A stretch of 6,842 bases of DNA from Chloroflexota bacterium. GTDB lineage: Bacteria > Chloroflexota > Dehalococcoidia > Lucifugimonadales > JAPUKM01. The position numbers and the translations under genes were made by a program. The stretch is taken from assembly GCA_027295645.1 (NCBI GenBank), contig JAPUKM010000102.1, positions 1 to 6,842 of the forward strand. Reading direction: 5' to 3'. Below, in pieces: positions 5,568 through 6,842 of the stretch; position 1 is the stretch's first letter, and every line of letters starts with the position of its first letter. The notes beneath the pieces were generated by a model, which ran no database searches, was not told where the DNA came from, and saw only the letters and a program-made list of their open reading frames with translations.

Positions 5568-5834
5568 ATGCTCGATAGTGTTAAAGAAGACGCCTTGAAG
5601 AGGATGAACTACGTGGACGGCCACCTGGCCGGGGTCCGCCGGATGATCGAGGATGACCAGTATTGCGTGGATGTCCTGAAGCAGACCTACGCCGTCCGCC
5701 GGGCCATTCAGAAGATCGAAGCGGTGATCTTGGAGGGCCACCTGCATACCCATGTCATAGAGGGCGTGCGGGACGGCAGAGACCAGCAGGTCCTTGGTGA
5801 ACTGATGGAGCTGTACAACCTGTCGGAGCGATAG
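5568..5834 (+). CDS. csoR: CsoR-family copper-sensing transcriptional repressor, C-H-H variant
   Basis: This 88-residue all-helical protein is a metal-sensitive repressor (DUF156 family), normally a tetramer that leaves its operator when Cu(I) binds. The family fingerprint is clear: VDGHLAGVRRMIEDDQYCVDV early, then EGHLHTHV. The ligand positions equivalent to Mycobacterium tuberculosis CsoR Cys36, His61 and Cys65 are Cys33, His58 and His62; both spacings (25 and 4) are kept. The second-shell Tyr and Glu needed for the allosteric response also seem present (Tyr32, Glu78). His replacing the last Cys is seen in Thermus thermophilus CsoR, and in the nickel sensor RcnR, but RcnR's extra N-terminal His3 is absent here. 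Neighbouring copA makes copper the likely signal. GGAGG (5559-5563) supports the ATG. It is the first gene of the operon; copA follows 11 nt later. Confidence 0.9.
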   Translation: MLDSVKEDALKRMNYVDGHLAGVRRMIEDDQYCVDVLKQTYAVRRAIQKIEAVILEGHLHTHVIEGVRDGRDQQVLGELMELYNLSER

Positions 5835-5845
5835 CTGGGGGCGTC

Positions 5846-6842
5846 ATGGCAACGAAGGAGCAGGAGAAACAGAAAGTCACCCTCCGCGTTGATGGCATGA
5901 CCTGCGCCTCGTGCGTGGTCCACGTTGAGAAGGCGTTGCGGGGTGTGCCCGGGGTGGTCGAGGCCTCGGTGAACCTGGCCACGGTGCAGTACGTGGACAA
6001 CGTGGCCACCCTGGATGAGCTCCGTCACGCCGTCGCCGATTCGGGCTACTCCGCGGAGGCGATGGACGATGTGGACGAGGCGGAGGACGAGGAGAGGCTC
6101 GCCCGTACCAAGGAGGTCAGGGCCCTCCGGGACAGGGTGGCCTTTGCCGCAGTCCTGGGTGTGGTCATCTTCCTGGGCAGCTTCAAGGAATGGTTCCCCT
6201 GGATGCCCTCTTTTCTCCAGAACTGGTACGTGCTGTGGGCGCTGGCCACGCCGGTGCAGTTCTGGGTTGGGGCGCAGTTCTACCGTGGGGCCTGGGGTGC
6301 GGCCAAGCAGCGGACCACCAATATGAACAGCCTCATCGCCGTGGGCACCAGCGTGGCCTACATCTACAGCGCCGCGGCAACCCTGTTCCCGGACTTCTTC
6401 TCCACCCAGGGCGTGGAGGCCAAGGTGTACTTCGACACCGCGGCCATCATCATCACCCTCATCCTGCTGGGCCGCCTCCTGGAGGCCAGGGCCAAGGGGC
6501 AGACCTCCGAGGCCATTCGCACGCTCATGAGGCTTCGGCCCAAGACCGTGAGGGTGGTCCGTGACGGCGAGGAGAGGGACATCCCCATCGCTCAGGTGGT
6601 CTCCGGCGACACCGTTGTGGTGCGGCCCGGCGAGCGGGTCGCGGTGGACGGAGAGGTGGTCCAGGGGACATCGTCGGTGGATGAGTCCATGCTCACCGGC
6701 GAGAGTCGGCCCGTGGAGAAGCGGATGGGCTCGCCGGTCTACGGCGGCACGATCAATGTGGTGGGGAGCTTCCACTTCCGGGCCACCAGGGTGGGACGGG
6801 ATACCGTTCTCTCCCAGATCATACGGATGGTGGAGGAGGCCC
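5846..6842 (+). CDS. copA: Copper-exporting P1B-type ATPase CopA, N-terminal part (runs off the right edge)
   Basis: About 332 codons of an inner-membrane pump that exports Cu(I) using ATP. One N-terminal heavy-metal-associated domain (about 9-75) has the metal-binding GMTCASC, with Cys20 and Cys23. An acidic linker (about 78-92) leads to the first membrane helix (about 97-112), then helices near 127-147 and 161-180, with the conserved TNMNSLIAVGTS (158-169) typical of copper pumps, and a fourth at about 190-210. The actuator domain follows, with the dephosphorylation loop DESMLTGES (Thr284-Gly285-Glu286). The membrane CPC motif, the phosphorylated DKTGT Asp and the ATP-binding domain lie beyond the window, so completeness cannot be checked. 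The ATG is 11 nt after csoR, with only a G-rich stretch as ribosome site. Nearly all codons end in G or C, unlike the opp genes. Confidence 0.93.
   Translation, partial: MATKEQEKQKVTLRVDGMTCASCVVHVEKALRGVPGVVEASVNLATVQYVDNVATLDELRHAVADSGYSAEAMDDVDEAEDEERLARTKEVRALRDRVAFAAVLGVVIFLGSFKEWFPWMPSFLQNWYVLWALATPVQFWVGAQFYRGAWGAAKQRTTNMNSLIAVGTSVAYIYSAAATLFPDFFSTQGVEAKVYFDTAAIIITLILLGRLLEARAKGQTSEAIRTLMRLRPKTVRVVRDGEERDIPIAQVVSGDTVVVRPGERVAVDGEVVQGTSSVDESMLTGESRPVEKRMGSPVYGGTINVVGSFHFRATRVGRDTVLSQIIRMVEEA

Noticed and set aside
5708..6775. A 355-codon minus-strand open frame opposite csoR-copA
   Set aside because: It is His/Gly/Arg-rich, low in normal hydrophobic patterning and exactly antisense to two well-supported genes; a shadow of GC-rich codons.
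1..6842. CRISPR arrays, insertion sequences, phage genes, toxin-antitoxin or defence genes
   Set aside because: No repeat-spacer pattern, transposase, integrase or defence-type domain was seen in either strand.

Overview
The window looks like a piece of a moderately GC-rich bacterial chromosome. The best guess for the host is Chloroflexota (Dehalococcoidia or SAR202-like, or a relative). That guess rests on the lipoprotein type (a Thr/Pro-rich linker followed by an SBP_bac_5-type start), the flavour of the oligopeptide permease operon, and -35/-10 promoters of the ordinary sigma-70 kind. It is an inference from protein style, not a proven assignment.

Left two thirds (1-4643, all on the minus strand): a family-5 peptide/nickel-type ABC importer. 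Transcription runs leftward from a near-consensus promoter (4615-4643) through two permeases (oppB, oppC) and two ATPases (oppD, oppF), which are tightly spaced (19 nt, 9 nt, then a 1-nt TAATG overlap). After a 171-bp gap with its own near-consensus promoter (461-490) comes the start of the substrate-binding lipoprotein, cut off by the left window edge. Together these would make a complete OppABCDF-like importer: lipid-anchored receptor, two-subunit channel and two-subunit ATP motor.

Middle (4644-5080): a complete tRNA-Gln(CTG) gene on the minus strand with encoded CCA and its own promoter, a GC-rich hairpin between that tRNA and the opp promoter, and a plus-strand promoter pointing to the right-hand genes. 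The leader of the first right-hand gene can fold into a nested hairpin.

Right third (5081-6842, all on the plus strand): a small two-helix membrane protein with a C-terminal four-cysteine zinc ribbon, of unknown function, then a copper-homeostasis operon. That operon has a promoter, a G/C-tract inverted-repeat operator over the expected transcription start, a CsoR-family metal-sensing repressor with a Cys-His-His site instead of Cys-His-Cys, and a CopA-type copper-exporting P1B-ATPase whose C-terminal half lies beyond the window. In the inferred circuit, CsoR represses its own promoter and copA; Cu(I) binding releases it and the pump is made.

Nothing here amounts to a clearly new system. The points most worth checking are the C-H-H CsoR variant and its operator, the odd residues after the ABC signature in OppD, the structured leader and unknown zinc-ribbon membrane protein, and the composition change across the tRNA gene.
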